DNA of 64,000 nucleotides from Pyricularia pennisetigena (Eukaryota > Ascomycota > Sordariomycetes > Magnaporthales > Pyriculariaceae): contig NC_043743.1 in assembly GCF_004337985.1 (NCBI RefSeq), positions 2,022,909 through 2,086,908 on the forward strand. The letters run 5' to 3'. The position numbers and the translations under genes are program-made. Below, piece after piece: positions 34,441 to 47,499 of the stretch (its first letter is position 1; every line of letters starts with the position of its first letter). The notes beneath the pieces are model-generated. The model was given only the letters and a program-made list of their open reading frames with translations. It was not told the DNA's origin and made no database searches.

Positions 34441-35530
34441 CAGTACGTTCGATACCAGGCTTTCATCTAACTGAATGGAACTCTTTTGTATGACAAACAA
34501 GTTACTAAAAAAAGATATCCTGTACTTTATAGTTGAGGACTCACCCGGACATACCTGATGCCATGAGTAAATAGGCCAGAAAGGCAACTGCCCCGAAGGC
34601 TTAAACTCGTAATAAATGGACCAAAAGGATGCCAAATAGGGTTGGGTGCCTTGGAACTGGGGCAACAACAACAACAACAAAAAAAAAAAAAGAAAAAAGA
34701 AAAAAAAAATAAAAGAGGGCGACGGCTCTAGAAAAGCATGTTTGCCAGTAGAGAATCAATATCGTATAGAGGGAAATTGAACTACTGTATGTAACGCGAC
34801 CCAATTTACAACGTGATGAATGCGGTCCTTGTTGGAGAAGCTACCGGCTTCTGGTCCGTCCAAGACTAAGCTCTTCAATATTAATGAGGGCCCATAACAC
34901 ACAGCGCACAAGTCAGCAACCCCCTGCCGGTCCTTCGTCCACCGGCTTTCACCGACTTGATCGAATCATGTCATGGTTTAAAAATATAAAAGAAGATTGT
35001 CCATACAGCGAAGTAGCATGGGGTATCGCAAAGGAGCGCGAAAAGCAAAATATAGTAACAAAGAACACACATGAATCGAGGAAGCGTCCCGCCTCAAGCA
35101 TTTCTTGGCATGCATAACATGCACAAGGCTTCCAGGTGCGCATATGGGTCCAAGGGATAACTATCCTGGACCTGAACCGCACACATCCAATTTTTATTTA
35201 TGCAGATCACGCCCAAAACTGGCAACAAAGTATGTCCTAGCATCGCATCGCATCGTCATCAGCCCCGACCAGGCAAAAAAAGTCACGCCAGGTGGCCCCT
35301 CTTGGCTTCCGACGGCAGACAGCTAATCTGCAAAGAACCACAGCCAAAGCTACCCTAATCCACTGACGTTTTCATAAAAACACCCATCGCGGGCCACGCG
35401 ATCGAGGGGACGGAAGATGGAGATGAGGAGGAGGAGGAGGAGGAGTAGGGAGGGGCGTAAGCAAACGTCAGAACCAATCAATCTTTTGTCTCTATCTCGT
35501 GCCGTGTCTTGGCGGGTGGCCGAGAGAGTC

Positions 35531-35554
35531 CTGTCACTGTACTGTGACAGTACA
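35531..35554. repeat. Overlapping inverted repeats around CTGTACTGTGACAG
   Basis: CTGTCAC (35531-35537) pairs with GTGACAG (35544-35550). Overlapping this, TGTACTGT-G-ACAGTACA (35538-35554) is a perfect 17-bp palindrome about its central G. Either could form a hairpin or bind a dimeric factor. Confidence 0.6.
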
Positions 35555-36447
35555 TGACTGTAGCAATGTGTGTCTTTTCACACCCGGCCGGTGGCGGCCG
35601 TCGCCATCGGGTCCATCGACCCTTTGGTTGCTCTGCCGACAGTACCGTGAAAAACCTGGCCTATATCACAGACGGCGGCCCCTATATGTCGCGACGCGTC
35701 CTTTTGGTTCCGAGTGGGGCCGGTGAGAAAAGGCCAGTTCATTTTGGCGCTGCCAACGTCTGGGAAGCGCGTGCCTGGGCTAGACCCTTCTTGGTCCAAG
35801 TGTGTGGTCAAAGTCCCCCGAGTTTGAGCCTTGATGTTTCGACTCAGGTGCTGGAGGTAGCAAGGTGTCCAGGGCTAGACTGATGCTAGGCTAATTAACA
35901 TTATTGACATTGAAGCTGGACACACACTGAGAAAGGCATCGCAACTGGCGATGAGTGTTGACGCCTGTCCGGAAAGAACCACCAACAAAGTATCGCGACG
36001 CGTCTGTGTCGTGGAGCGTGACAAGGGCCCGGTTTTGGGAAGGAATCGAGCGGAGAACTGGCCTTGATCTCGGCAAGCAGGGAAGTTGCGGATGCACGCA
36101 CGCCATAGCAGACCATGTCCGTGTCCCCACGCTTGCAAAAGAAAAAAAAAAGAAAAGAAAAAAAATACCACGGTATGGTCGTCCCAGAGTTGCAGCGTTG
36201 CGCCAATATCCGAGAAAGGTGACGGTGATGGTGGATGCTGAATGGAGAACGAGGATTGGGCTGGGCTGCCTGGTTCGGCCAAGTGCCGCATGAAGTACTT
36301 TAGTGTAGAGACTTGCAACAACAGTACACGGCGGGAATACAATCGTTTCCTGTCGTAACGTCGCAGTAACCTGGCAGTTGCCACGCCATGAAAGAGACGG
36401 CAGCGAACCAAGATCGGTGCATTTCGGGAGGTTGGTTAACAATTAGT

Positions 36448-36468
36448 GGCAGGCAGGCAGGCAGGCAG
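36448..36468. repeat. (GGCA)n tetranucleotide repeat
   Basis: About five tandem GGCA units in non-coding sequence. Confidence 0.85.
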
Positions 36469-37068
36469 CGAGTGTGATGATCTTTTGGTCAAATTGCATC
36501 AATTATGTCGTGAGGAGCCCACTCTTGTTCAGGGTAGGTAGTTATTTGTATTGTACCGCCCAAAAAGACTGCCTGCACTCACTCTGGAATGAGCCACCGA
36601 GATTGGCTGTCTGGCCCCAGTACGGGGCAATGTAACAACGGCATAGAGCTGGTGGGGTGAACGGCTCCTTTCCTATTTTGTCCCTTTTTTTTTTTTTTAT
36701 CTCTTTTTTTCTGATGATCATTTTAGGCATCTTTTCGCCGTCCCTTTCCGAAGCCAGGCTTGTCATCCCATTCTAGACTAGGAAGCGGTGTTTTTTTTTT
36801 TTCTGCCTCTCCTCTCTGGCCTGACTCTGTTATGCATGCTCTTTGAAATCCTTTGTAATTTCCCTCTCAATGCCGAGTGGTATGTTACTTGCCGCGATTT
36901 GCATGGCGTTTTCCCCCCCTTCTCGACCATTGTGCTCGCGCCAAAGGACGCGTTCTGCAGGCTTGACAATTGTACTTCCCAACCAAGGTACTCCAAAACC
37001 CCGACTTGCCTCGCAATAGCTACCTGGTCGGCAGGGTAGCATTCGGAGTGATGAACACCAGATAGAGC

Positions 37069-37099
37069 CACACACAACACACACACACACATGCACACA
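37069..37099. repeat. (CA)n microsatellite
   Basis: CA tract with two single-base interruptions. Confidence 0.85.
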
Positions 37100-40000
37100 A
37101 AGTCCTCAGCATGGCCATCCGCAAACAAAGCACAAAGCCGCTAGCTACCCATTTATCGTCCCCCACGCCCTCTTTCGGATCTCCATAACCGGTGAGTGGT
37201 GTTTCAATGCATGTTTGTAGGAGGACGCAATATCCGAAAACAACAAGAAAAACACGACTGCTTTTGTCGTCTGCCGATGTAGCATTAGGGAATCCAGCCC
37301 GAACGAAGATCATCACCGTTCCATCGCTTCTGAACCTCCCTCCCCCTTGCCTCTTTTCGCTCAGTTGGGCAACTAGGGGGACGGGGTGGGTTACGAACAA
37401 GGCAATCGAAACCTATTTTGAACAAGAGAATGATTACGAGACAGAAACTCTACTACGTTGGGTACCATTGAGTAGGTAGTTTGACCCCCTGGGTTCCATG
37501 CTTAATACTACTTCGTACTCCCCTCAGGCCCGGAAAGTCCCGAAGCAGTAGGCCACTGCAAAAGAGTTTCGGCCTTGAGAAGCTGTCTCAGTCGTGTCGA
37601 GAAAAAAAAAAAAAAGGGTCGTCATACACGCGTCATATCCGCTCGGTGCGCCATCCGCACGGGCTGGAGACGTAAATTTGTTATTTGTCTGCTGCATGCA
37701 GCTTTCAACGTGTGATGTGATGTGATGGCGGCGGTCAGAGTAAAAGCAGGAGAGAGAGAACCAGAGGGGGAATATAACACAGGCCAGAGTTGCGCTAACG
37801 AAATATGCATGTACTGGAAATGGAAAGGTCTTGCCCGAGTAACCCAATCGGATGAATGTAATTACCCTCAAATACGACCAGAGTCATAAAAGTTGGAATA
37901 CTTCTTATTATTACTGTATGTACGTACCCGGTAGATGGCCATTGCAATTCTTGCTTGGTCTTGGTTAATAACGTCCAAGTAACACGAGAGCCACTTGTTT
38001 GATACGAACTATGACCTTGGAGCCTCACCGTCAATGTGGACCAAAGCTGCACCAACTAGGGGAAGCTTCATTCATACATCTACTCCATCCTTCACAAGTA
38101 TTGCACATTGTATGTACACTATGTATATCTGTGGGCGTACAACAGACAAACGTGGGTCTCTATTGCAGTCAATGCCAGGTTCAGTCAGATACGCACGACA
38201 TCATCGGGAAGCCATGGGCAGCATCCCTTGGGTTCGCTACAGACCGCAAGTGCCAGGAGACAAGGCGCCCCGTTCAGTCCAAGTAAACAGAGACCGTGGT
38301 TGTACTCACTTAGCTCTTCGCCCCACAGGAGCTGTCATTTTTTTTTCGGCACCAAAACCAGCTTCCAAAATGAGCCATCTTTCGGTTCCTGGAATTAAAC
38401 ATCTTTGAAGAGGGACTAAAAATCATTACACTGCTGTAATAGCGAGATGGTAGCAGACACCATAGCCAAAAAAAGCCCCCAACACCCACCTCCTCTTTTT
38501 CTTTTCTTGGTCCACTGCATCGGCTCAAGCCTGATCCGGCGGAGATGTATTATGGTAGCAGTGATAGTATGCTTACATGCGTGGATGCTGTCAAAAAGAC
38601 GAGCACTTCCTTAGAGCGTACCAACCCCGTCCCGCAGTGACCATTCCTTGCTGATGAAGGGGGTTAGATAGTGACTTCGTCCATCATCCCGGCTGGGTCG
38701 CAGACCAGGTCGCATCATGGATCCTGCACAACTCTTAAAAGTAATGCCGTCCATCTATTTCGCACATCTGGCACAAAAAAAAGGTAGGTACCGTAAGAAA
38801 CAAATTTCCTGGGGCAGGATCTGCATTGTCAGTCTGCATGATGCACACACCCCCTTTCTCTTGCTGTCTATGCCAGGGATGGGCGAGCGGTTTTTGCGAC
38901 CTGTCACTCGAGGTACACGGTACACGGCAGAGTACCTTGAATGTATGGAGCAGCTGGCCATGTACGCCGAAACCGGAGTCACTGCGACTTCGCCATGGTA
39001 AAGGTAGCCAGCCGGACAGAATAGCCGAAGGAACAAGCAGCCAGATGATTCGAATGCTTCCTCGAGTCTTCCTCTTCTTTCGACCAGAGAGAAGAAGATC
39101 GCGGTCAAGTTTGCTTAAGCGACGGCATTTGCCTCGTTTCAACTCAGACATCTTTCTACCGTGAATTGCTGGTTACCGCTTGTGTTTCTGCAGCATCGCT
39201 GTAGGTACCCCGGGTGAGGGAAAGAGGTTCTCCGCTGGCCCGTACAACGGCATGGTCTGGTTTTGGGGGGGCAAGCATCCAAAGTCAAAACACCCGCGCA
39301 GGCTCCCACGGGCGTCAAAGTAAAAATCCAAATCAAGCAAAGCCCTTGTTGTTGTTCGACATTTTTGTTCTCCACCTCTGCTTCCACTCCTGTTGGGAAA
39401 ACCTGGCTTGTTTTGTTTGTTGGCCATGCAATAATGATAGTGAGGGGGGGCGTGTGGTTTGGGAGCAAGCTTCTTGATTTTGCTTCGTGGTCCCCCACAT
39501 TTCCTCTTTGCGTTGTCCTGTGCTACACTATCGCTTTTCTTTTTTCGTCTTCTTCTTCTTCTTCTCTTCAAGAGCTCCTTGCTTTTGCTGCATCCTTCTG
39601 AGCACGCGCTAGGAGATGTCTACCTACCTACTTCGGAATCACTTGTGAACTGCTCTGCAACTTGGTCCTTCCTCCCCCGCTTCTTGCTCTTCCCATTTTG
39701 GGACTCGTGCAGGCTGCCGCTTGCCCTTTTTCTCTCCTTCTCTTTCTGTTGGTATCATATCCCCCTTTCGGATGATGCCCGACTTCTCCACATCCCGAAG
39801 CCAGGGAACATCTGCCCATCTTGGTCCATTTCACCGCCATGCGCATACATGTAACAGTAAAGTCCATCCAAGACCGTCTGATCCCTGCGCTGCTAAGATT
39901 GAACCTGGAAAAGTGATACTGTACAGTAGAATAAGCTCAAGATGGGATTAAAAAAAAAGAAGAAAAAAAGGGGGCGCTTGCTCCGCCTCCACCTACGAGG

Positions 40001-40628
40001 TACATAGTACATCAGCTCGTAGCCGGGATATCGGCCCATTGATTCGTACTGCACACAAAAACATTCCCTCTCTCGTCCTTCTTGTGGGCTCAGACAGGCT
40101 CCCTTGTCTTTATCTCTATAGATTCGGCATTTGCGAGTATGATTTGCCCCAGCCTGAGATTTCCCGATTTGGAGGATGAGAGAATTTACGGCAACCTCCA
40201 CCTTTGCTGTTGGTAGTAATTGGCTGCAAGCTTCAGGAGGTTGACAAATCCTTGCACACGAGATCTGTAGCCCAATCCAGCCTACTGTAGTCACGGCAAT
40301 CCTTACTCTTTTGGTACTGATATCTTCAAAGGGCCGGCCAATCTGTAGACTATGATCTTCATGTTCGAGAGATGAAGCATTTCATACGCAAGTTTTCTCA
40401 AATTAATGAGAGAGCGTGTCATGATAGGGTCACTATGCAGGGCGGCGACGGCACACCATCGATGACGATGAAGAGTTACGAGTGATGTTGTGGATATAAG
40501 ACTCCGCGAATCTATACAATATCAAAAGCCAAGACCAAACCGATGTAAACAGTATACCTACCCACCTTTACCCTTTCCCAAACTCCTCCCAACCCCTGAT
40601 TCCAGACTCCAATAAGGTGGTCAGTCTA

Positions 40629-43600
40629 TCAACCAACCCACTTTCTCGCGTTCAAGAACATCCTGAACCACGGTCCATACTGACCCCACTGGTCGAGCTG
40701 TTCCCTTGGAGCCCAGCTGCACGCATCGGCCATAATGGTCCGCTCGGGATGCGGCATCATAGCCACGAACCGGCCATCAGGACTGCTTACACCCGCGATT
40801 CCAATGGGGCTGCCATTGGGCGAGAATGGGTATTTCTCCGTCACCTCACCATAGTTGTCGGTGTACTTGAGCGGGATGAGACCTGCGTTGGCGAGCGAGT
40901 GCATCGCCGATTCCTCCGCGAACATAGCCCTACCCTCTCCGTGTGACACCACAATGGGAAGTCTAGATCCCGACATACCGTCAAAGAACACCGACGACTT
41001 TCCAAAGTCAACCTTGACCATGGAGTAACGAGCCTCGAACTGTTCTGAGGCGTTGTCAACGAACTTGGGCCAGTTTTGAGTACCGGGGATGAGCTCTTTG
41101 ATAGTCGAAAGCATCTGGCAGCCGTTGCAGACACCAAGAGCAAATGTATCTAGATAATAGTTCTGTCAGCTCAAATGACGCACGCACAAGAGGAGAGATC
41201 TCATCCTTACCAGGTCGCTTAAAGAAGTCCTGGAATGTTTGTCTGGCAGACTCGTTTGTGAGAATGGATTGGGCCCATCCCTGACCGGCTCCAAGCGTAT
41301 CACCGCTGGGATAGAGAATTAGCATCATCAGTTCTCGGCGTCTACCCTGGCAAACTGCATCTTAATAAACTCACAAGCTAAATCCTCCACAGGCGGCCAG
41401 ACCGGCATATTCCTGTAGCGAGTGGCCACCGATAATGTCTGACATGTGTACCTGGATGGATTTGAATATTAGCATCGTAGTTGACCGAGATCGACCAAAA
41501 CAGGGGATGCCGGGCCAACGGCTTACATCAACTGCATCGAAGCCAGCAGCCGAGAAGGCAAAAGCCATTTCGGCGTGCCCATTGACACCCTGCTCCCTCA
41601 ACACTGCTACCTTGGGGCGGGATGTAACCAGGCCTTTCAGGCTGGCCATCATTGGCATGATGTTGACCTCGGCTGGGTTGTAGGTCAGTTTGTAAGACAA
41701 TCCAGGATCCTTTGAGTCGGCAATAGTGGCGAACTCAGCTTCGGCGCAGGCTGGGTTGTCTCTGAGCTTCTGCATCTCATAGGACGTGCTTGACCACCAC
41801 TGCTGCACTTCAGCCCTATCAAGGCTGATCAGTTCAGAGCCACTGTATTTGATTGTCAGAGACTGGTTCGGAGCTGAGCGCGCATAACCAATCTTCTTGA
41901 TGAGGCCCTTGGGCGGCCCACACGTGGCAAAGCACTCCTTGAACCGCTTCTCGTGAGATTTGCGGACCTGGAATACAGCGCCGAGTTCCTCGTTGAACAG
42001 CGCATCAAGAATGTCCTTGGTAGATCCCGATTTCACGAGGTCATCAATCTCAATGTCGACTCCACACCTTCCGGCAAACATCATCTCAGCTACCGTGGTG
42101 AGAAGACCTCCGTCGGATCGATCGTGGTAGGATAGTACACAGCCATCTTCGTGGAGCTGGTTCACCGCATCAAAGAAGTCAAGGAGCATCTTGGTAGAGC
42201 GAGCATCAGGAGCCTCATCTCCCAATTTACCCAGGGTGTGCGCCAATGCTGAGCCGCCCATGGCTTGGTGGCCCTCGGAGAGGTCGACAAACAACAGCAC
42301 CGACTCTCCAACCTCCTCGACGCGGCGAAGCTGTGGCGTCCAAGTCCTTCGTACGTCTTCCACAGGCGCAAAGGCAGAGATGATGAGCGACACAGGGGCA
42401 GTCACGCTCTTGGAGTCGCCGGTTTGCTTGTCGGTCCATGATGCCTTCATCGATGTTGAGTCCTTGCCGACAGGGATTGAAACGCGGAGTTTTGAGCAGA
42501 AGTCCATGGTAATACCCCTGACTGCCTCGTAGAGTGCGGCGCCCTCGCCTTCGGTGTTGACAGCTGCCATCCAGTTCGCCGAGAGCTTCACCCGCCTGAG
42601 ATCACCCCTTGTGTCGGCATCCACTTGGATATCTGCTGCGCACAGATTCATCAAGCTCTCAGCGACGGCCATGCGGGCCGAAGCAGCGGGCGAGATCAGA
42701 GCCAGCGGCGTTCTCTCACCCATTGCCTCCGCGTTTCCATATCTCGTCTTGTCGCTGGTGGAGAACGAGGTGAGAACCACACCGACATCAGCAAGAGGTG
42801 TCTGCCATGGTCCAACAAGCTGGTCCCGGGCAGTCAAGCCACCAACGGTGCGGTCACCAATAGTAATGAGGAACATCTTCGAGCCAACGGCTGCCAACTT
42901 GAAGACGAGCTCGGTTGCCTTGGCGATTGCCTCTCCGGTCTTCATGGAACCATACTTCTCTTCCAGGCTTGCCGCAGAATCGAATTTGGCAAGGTTCCTC
43001 TTGACAGTGTCGTCCTTGCGAGTCTGCTTGCGTCCTGGCGGGAAAAGCGCGTCCATGGGAAGATCGATGGGGAACGGGTTTTCGGCGGAATCGCGGTCGC
43101 TTAAGATCAGTTTTGCCTGCCCGTTGGAGTCCTTGGGCAGCACGGTACCGACTGTGGCAAAGGGGCACCTCTCTCGTTGGCAGATTCTGGTGAATCTGTT
43201 CAGGTTCTCAGGGTTAACCAACAATACGTAGCGCTCCTGCGACTCGTTGGCCCAGATCTCCAATGGCGACATCTTGTTGTCAACGCAATCGACTTGACGC
43301 AGCTCAAACTTGCCTCCGAAGCCTGCGTCCCGCACAAGCTCCGGCAGCGCATTGGACAAACCTCCAGCACCGACGTCATGAATGAATGCAATCGGACTGT
43401 CATTGCCGAACGAGTTGCAGGCGTCAATGACCATCTGGGCGCGGCGCTCCATCTCAGGGTTACCGCGTTGCACACTGTTGAAGTCCAACTCGGCGCTAGC
43501 CTCGCCTGATGCGCTGCTGGACGCGGCGCCACCTCCAAGACCAATCAACATGGCCGGCCCACCTAACACTATCGCACAGGCGTTCTCCTTGACAATAGTG

Positions 43601-45017
43601 GGTTCCTTGAGAGCAAGCTGGGGCCTGCAGGTTCCCAGACCACCTGCCAGCATGATGGGCTTGTGGTAACCTCTCCACTCCGGGGTCTCACCTTCGCCGG
43701 CAGTGTTGAGGAGCATAGTCCTGAAGCACCCAGTGAGGCACGCCCTGCCAAACTCATTGGAGAATCTAGCGCTTCCAATTGGGCCCTCCAGCATGATATC
43801 CAGGCTGCTTGCATAGTGGTGAGGCTTTCCGATGTCCACCTCCCACGGCCGGACTGCTCCTGGTATGTTCAGGTCTGAGACAAAGAAGCCGCACAAGCCC
43901 ATCTTGGGCGCAGATCCCCGACCGACTGCGCCCTCGTCTCTGATCTCACCGCCTGCGCCAGTGGCGGCACCTGGAAAGGGCGAGATGGCAGTGGGATGGT
44001 TGTGTGTTTCGGCCTTGATGACAAAGTGCTGCAGCTCCTTGGCGGCCTTCCAAACTCCAGTTTCGTAGTCAGGGGACCAGTAGTTGGCCATGTTACCCTC
44101 AAGGACAGCAGCGTTATCGGAATAAGCCGATACGGTAAAGTCAGGGGTTTGTTGGTGGGTATACTTGATCATCTGGAACAAACTGGTATCCTCGTTCTTG
44201 CCATCGATGACCCAGCTGGCGTTGAAGACCTTGTGTCGACAATGCTCCGAGTTGACCTGGGCAAACATGAAGAGCTCGACATCTGTAGGGGGACGCTCAA
44301 GTCTGGTGTACTGGGCGACCAGATGCTCCATCTCCGACTGATCAAGAGCCAGACCCATCTTCTGATTGCATGCCTTGAGAACCTCAAGGGGATCGCCGCC
44401 CTCGGTGAAGATGTTGATCGTAACCAATGGGGACCGTTCTCCCTCACCAAACATTTCTTCCAGTGATGGCGGCTCCCGCGCCAGGTTTTCGGTCATTCGG
44501 TCGTAGATGACATCGCGGAACTCTAGGCTGTCATTGGCGTTCGCGGGGTCGGCAAGTCCGACCTTAACGATGCGACCACGTTCGATGCGTTCGACCTCGT
44601 CTTTCAGGCCGCAAACGTGCGATATGACTGTGGCCTGCGAGGACCAAGGGCTGATTCCGCGAGGGGTAATATATAGTTCGATATGCTCTCCATCGTGGCT
44701 GATCGGGGCTGCGGGCGACCCATCGGCGACTTGAAGCAGACGAGCAACTTTGGCGAGAACATTGCCGTCACCCTTGGGGTTCTTCAAGTTGACATAGTAT
44801 ACCCTTTGTCCGTGGATGAACTTGACGACTGCGCCGCTCTTCTTGTTGCACTAGTGAAAGAGTAGCCGTTAGTCACCCTGTTTGAAGATGTCATAGTCCA
44901 TCTCATTGGAGGACCTGAGAAATTCAAAAGAAATTATAGGATGCATACCAGGTCCACGAGCTTGTCTGCCTCTGGGGCAGTGAAGCAATCGCTTCCAATC
45001 AGGACCTCGTGCGGCAT
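40629..45017 (-). CDS. ADE6: Phosphoribosylformylglycinamidine (FGAM) synthase
   Basis: Fourth step of de novo purine synthesis: FGAR plus glutamine and ATP to FGAM. Single-chain large PurL, cytosolic. Five exons, 44949-45017, 41527-44850, 41375-41451, 41211-41305 and 40629-41149, sum to 1361 aa, the normal size. The start MPHEVLIGSDCFTAPEA leads the N-terminal domain. The linker/FGAM core shows FAQVNSEHCRHK and KAETHNHPTAISPFPGAATGAGG. A second half includes VPVGKDSTSM-like SIPVGKDSTSM and SYHDRSDGGLL. The C-terminal class I glutamine amidotransferase domain has KVAVLREQGVNG, the nucleophile Cys1196 in GVCNGCQ and the His1322/Glu1324 pair in MPHPERT. All key residues are present. It lies upstream-to-3' with the oxidoreductase on the same strand. 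Confidence 0.98.
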
Positions 45018-45432
45018 TGCGTCTATTTTGATTGTAAACGAGGACAGTGGACGAGGACGAATGTCCCAAACAGCCGTAAGTCGCCAGGACAATGTCCAAC
45101 CTCACTTACATCGCGTCGGCGGGGCTGATGACCTGCAAGGAAAAATTGGAGGGGCAAAAATGTTTTTCTGCCGACTCCGATAACGGTTAGGATCCACTGG
45201 GTTGTTAGGTTGCCCAGGGGAAAAGTCCTGTCTGGGCGGGCGGTGAGGTGATGTTAAAGGCTGGCTGATTGAAATGCAGGGTAAGTCGAGAACTCAGTGG
45301 CCCACAGAATGCAAGCTTGACTGTGTTGAGATGATGTTGATGCTCTGATTGATAACACCAACAAACAGTAAACTGTACCATTGACAAAAAAAAAAAAAAA
45401 AAAAAAAAAAAAACTTGCTCACTTGCTTCTGT
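45018..45432. promoter_or_regulatory. ADE6 promoter region
   Basis: 415 nt between ADE6 and the 3' end of the oxidoreductase on the same strand. It contains an A28 run at 45386-45413, T28 on the sense strand, close to the oxidoreductase stop codon. No gene is seen. Confidence 0.6.
45386..45413. repeat. A28 homopolymer
   Basis: Uninterrupted A run 20 nt past the oxidoreductase stop codon, T on that gene's sense strand. Confidence 0.95.
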
Positions 45433-46872
45433 CTACAATCTGAAAGTACTGGTTTCTCTCAACCCCAAACCTGACTTTTCGTACATCATGTCCAACATGC
45501 GTGCCTGGATCACACTGTCATCATGTTCAATCCACAAACCAGAGCCTGTGTCTCCTCTTATCCGACTGACAAACTGATCAAGCATATGCCGATACGTCAT
45601 CCACTGAGGCGAATCCCCTCTCCCCTCAACACCCACGTCCGCCCAGGTGTAGCCCTTGACGCTTTTCTTCTCAGTCCAGCTCTTGACGGTCCGCCTGCTC
45701 TCGTCGTGCGGGCCCTCGATCCCACCGGGAGCCTTTTCCCGGATCACGTAGACGTCCTCGACGTCGATGCGGTGCCATATTGACGGACCCATAAAGTTTG
45801 TCATGTAGACCTTGCGCGTCCTGATCTTCTCCTGGTTCTCGGGCAGGGCAGCGTCCGGCACCTCGACGGGTCGGTGGGTCGCCCAAACCCGCGGCGAGAT
45901 GTCGACGAGGTCGGCCAGCGACCCGCGCAGCGTGGCCTCGATGTCGGCCGTGCCGCCGTTGGCGAAGCGAAAGGTCGCCTTGACCGCCTCGTCGCATTTT
46001 TCACGCGGCGCCGGACACGGCTTCATGTGCGCGGCGGTGCACTCCTCGGGCAGCGCACCACCAAAGATGACGCGGACCGCCGACGCGCCGTATGTGCCCA
46101 GGTCGAGCGTCGTCCCGCCCCCGAGCGAGTACGTGAACCGGATGTCGTCGTCGGGAAACAGAAATCGCGGGAACTTGGTTATGGCCTGAGCGTGCACGAC
46201 GTTGGGCGGGTCGACGAACGATATGAACAGCGACCATGCCGGATGCAGCCTGTAGTGGACGGCCTCCATGAGCACGGGGGCCTTGGGTTTCTGTTGCAGC
46301 AGCGGGTGGTTGAAGAGTATCTCGGCCTCCTCCGCCGTCGCCGTCGATGGCTTCTCTAGCAGGACATGCTTGCCTGCCGCGAGCGCGCGAAGCGTCCACT
46401 CGTAGTGCAAGCCGTTTGGCAGAGGGTTGTAAACACAATCGATAGAAGGGTCATCGAGGATTGCTTAACAGTTCTGGCGTCAGTTATTTACTCGGACTAT
46501 CAACTACTCCTGGGAGACCTAGGGTAGATTTGCATGCCTTGGTAGCTATCCATGACCTGCGGAATCCCGTGTTTCTTGGCATAAGCTATAGCCTTCTTTT
46601 TATCTCTTGCAGCGACGGCCTGTATCACCACTCCAGCGTGAGTCTGGGCTGGCCCAATTAATGCCATAGGCCTTTTTTTCAACTTAATTGTCAGCTCCAA
46701 CTGCTCTTTTGAGGTATGAACATAAAAAAAAAAAAAAAATCAATGATGCAGCTCACGCAATATTGGCAGCACCGAGGATTCCAAACTTGAGAGCATTGTC
46801 GCTCTTGGGAACAGGCGTCGGTCCAGCCACAAGAACCCAATTCCGATTAATAAATCCAAGTAACCCTGACAT
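45433..46872 (-). CDS. Gfo/Idh/MocA-family NAD(P)-dependent oxidoreductase
   Basis: Predicted cytosolic sugar or dihydrodiol dehydrogenase type enzyme; substrate unknown. Exons 46757-46872, 46538-46671 and 45433-46463 give 426 aa with consistent phases. The Rossmann segment reads KFGILGAANIA, then PAQTHAGVVIQAVAARD and DDPSIDCVYNPLPNGLH. It is followed by the family EKP motif (about 120-122, HVLLEKPSTA) and a C-terminal sheet domain with SLGGGTTLDLGTYG. The closest family memory is the fungal dimeric dihydrodiol/D-xylose 1-dehydrogenase group. Intron 1 has a T16 tract on the sense strand. Intron 2 appears to be of the GC-AG class (CAAG|GCATGC to TTAAG|CAATC), because reading through is frame-incompatible and no GT fits. 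Confidence 0.92.
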
Positions 46873-47499
46873 CTTGGGCAAGTTTCGGGTAGTAAACGAC
46901 GATCAAAGTTCAAAAGCTATAGGAACTCCTCCGCAGGCAGCTCGCAGGAGTTCGGATGCTCTTATACCAAATCACGCAAGGTACGAATCACCTGGGTAGG
47001 TGGGACGCACTGCTACACCAACGACAGCTCGCTAGTACCATGCCACACCTCTTACATCGTCTCATGTACCTTGGAGACGCAACGTCGCAGCTAAGCCAGC
47101 TACCGTAGGCAATCTAGCGACCAAGCCAATTATAGTCAAGTCTTTGTCAACTACATTGCTGGCCAACCGAAGTAAGGAAAATACCAAGCACATCAGTCAA
47201 TTCTTTTTCAAGTAGCACCAGAAGCAGCTCAAGCCTAACATCCTAACATCCTAACATTTGTAATGCATCAATCAGCCATTACCTATTCAATTGGGTGAAA
47301 CACATTTCATTGATCATGTTTTGATTTTTTATTTTTATTTTGATTTCATTTTTCAAAAAAGAAACAAAAAAATCGGACATGCTAAACTAACTTGATCAAA
47401 GCCACTTCCAACGCCCACTCCTCGTGGTCCAGTCCGTAAATCAACCATTTGTTTTTATTAACCAGTCTTATCTATATCAGCTCCATGTCCGCAGTCGAG
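46873..47499. other. Intergenic: oxidoreductase promoter and SRP40-like 3' flank
   Basis: 627 nt, no gene seen. A run of three CCTAACAT units lies near 47240-47265. Confidence 0.55.

Larger units (their letters stand above)
34441..40628. other. 6.2 kb without recognised gene
   Basis: Short frames only, none with family resemblance. It contains a GAG repeat (35425-35445), overlapping palindromes (35531-35554), a GGCA repeat (36448-36468), a CA repeat (37069-37099), a TACTGTACAGTA palindrome (39918-39929) and a CTT-rich pyrimidine tract (39540-39800) reminiscent of a leader sequence. The right end is the 3' flank of ADE6. Confidence 0.5.
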
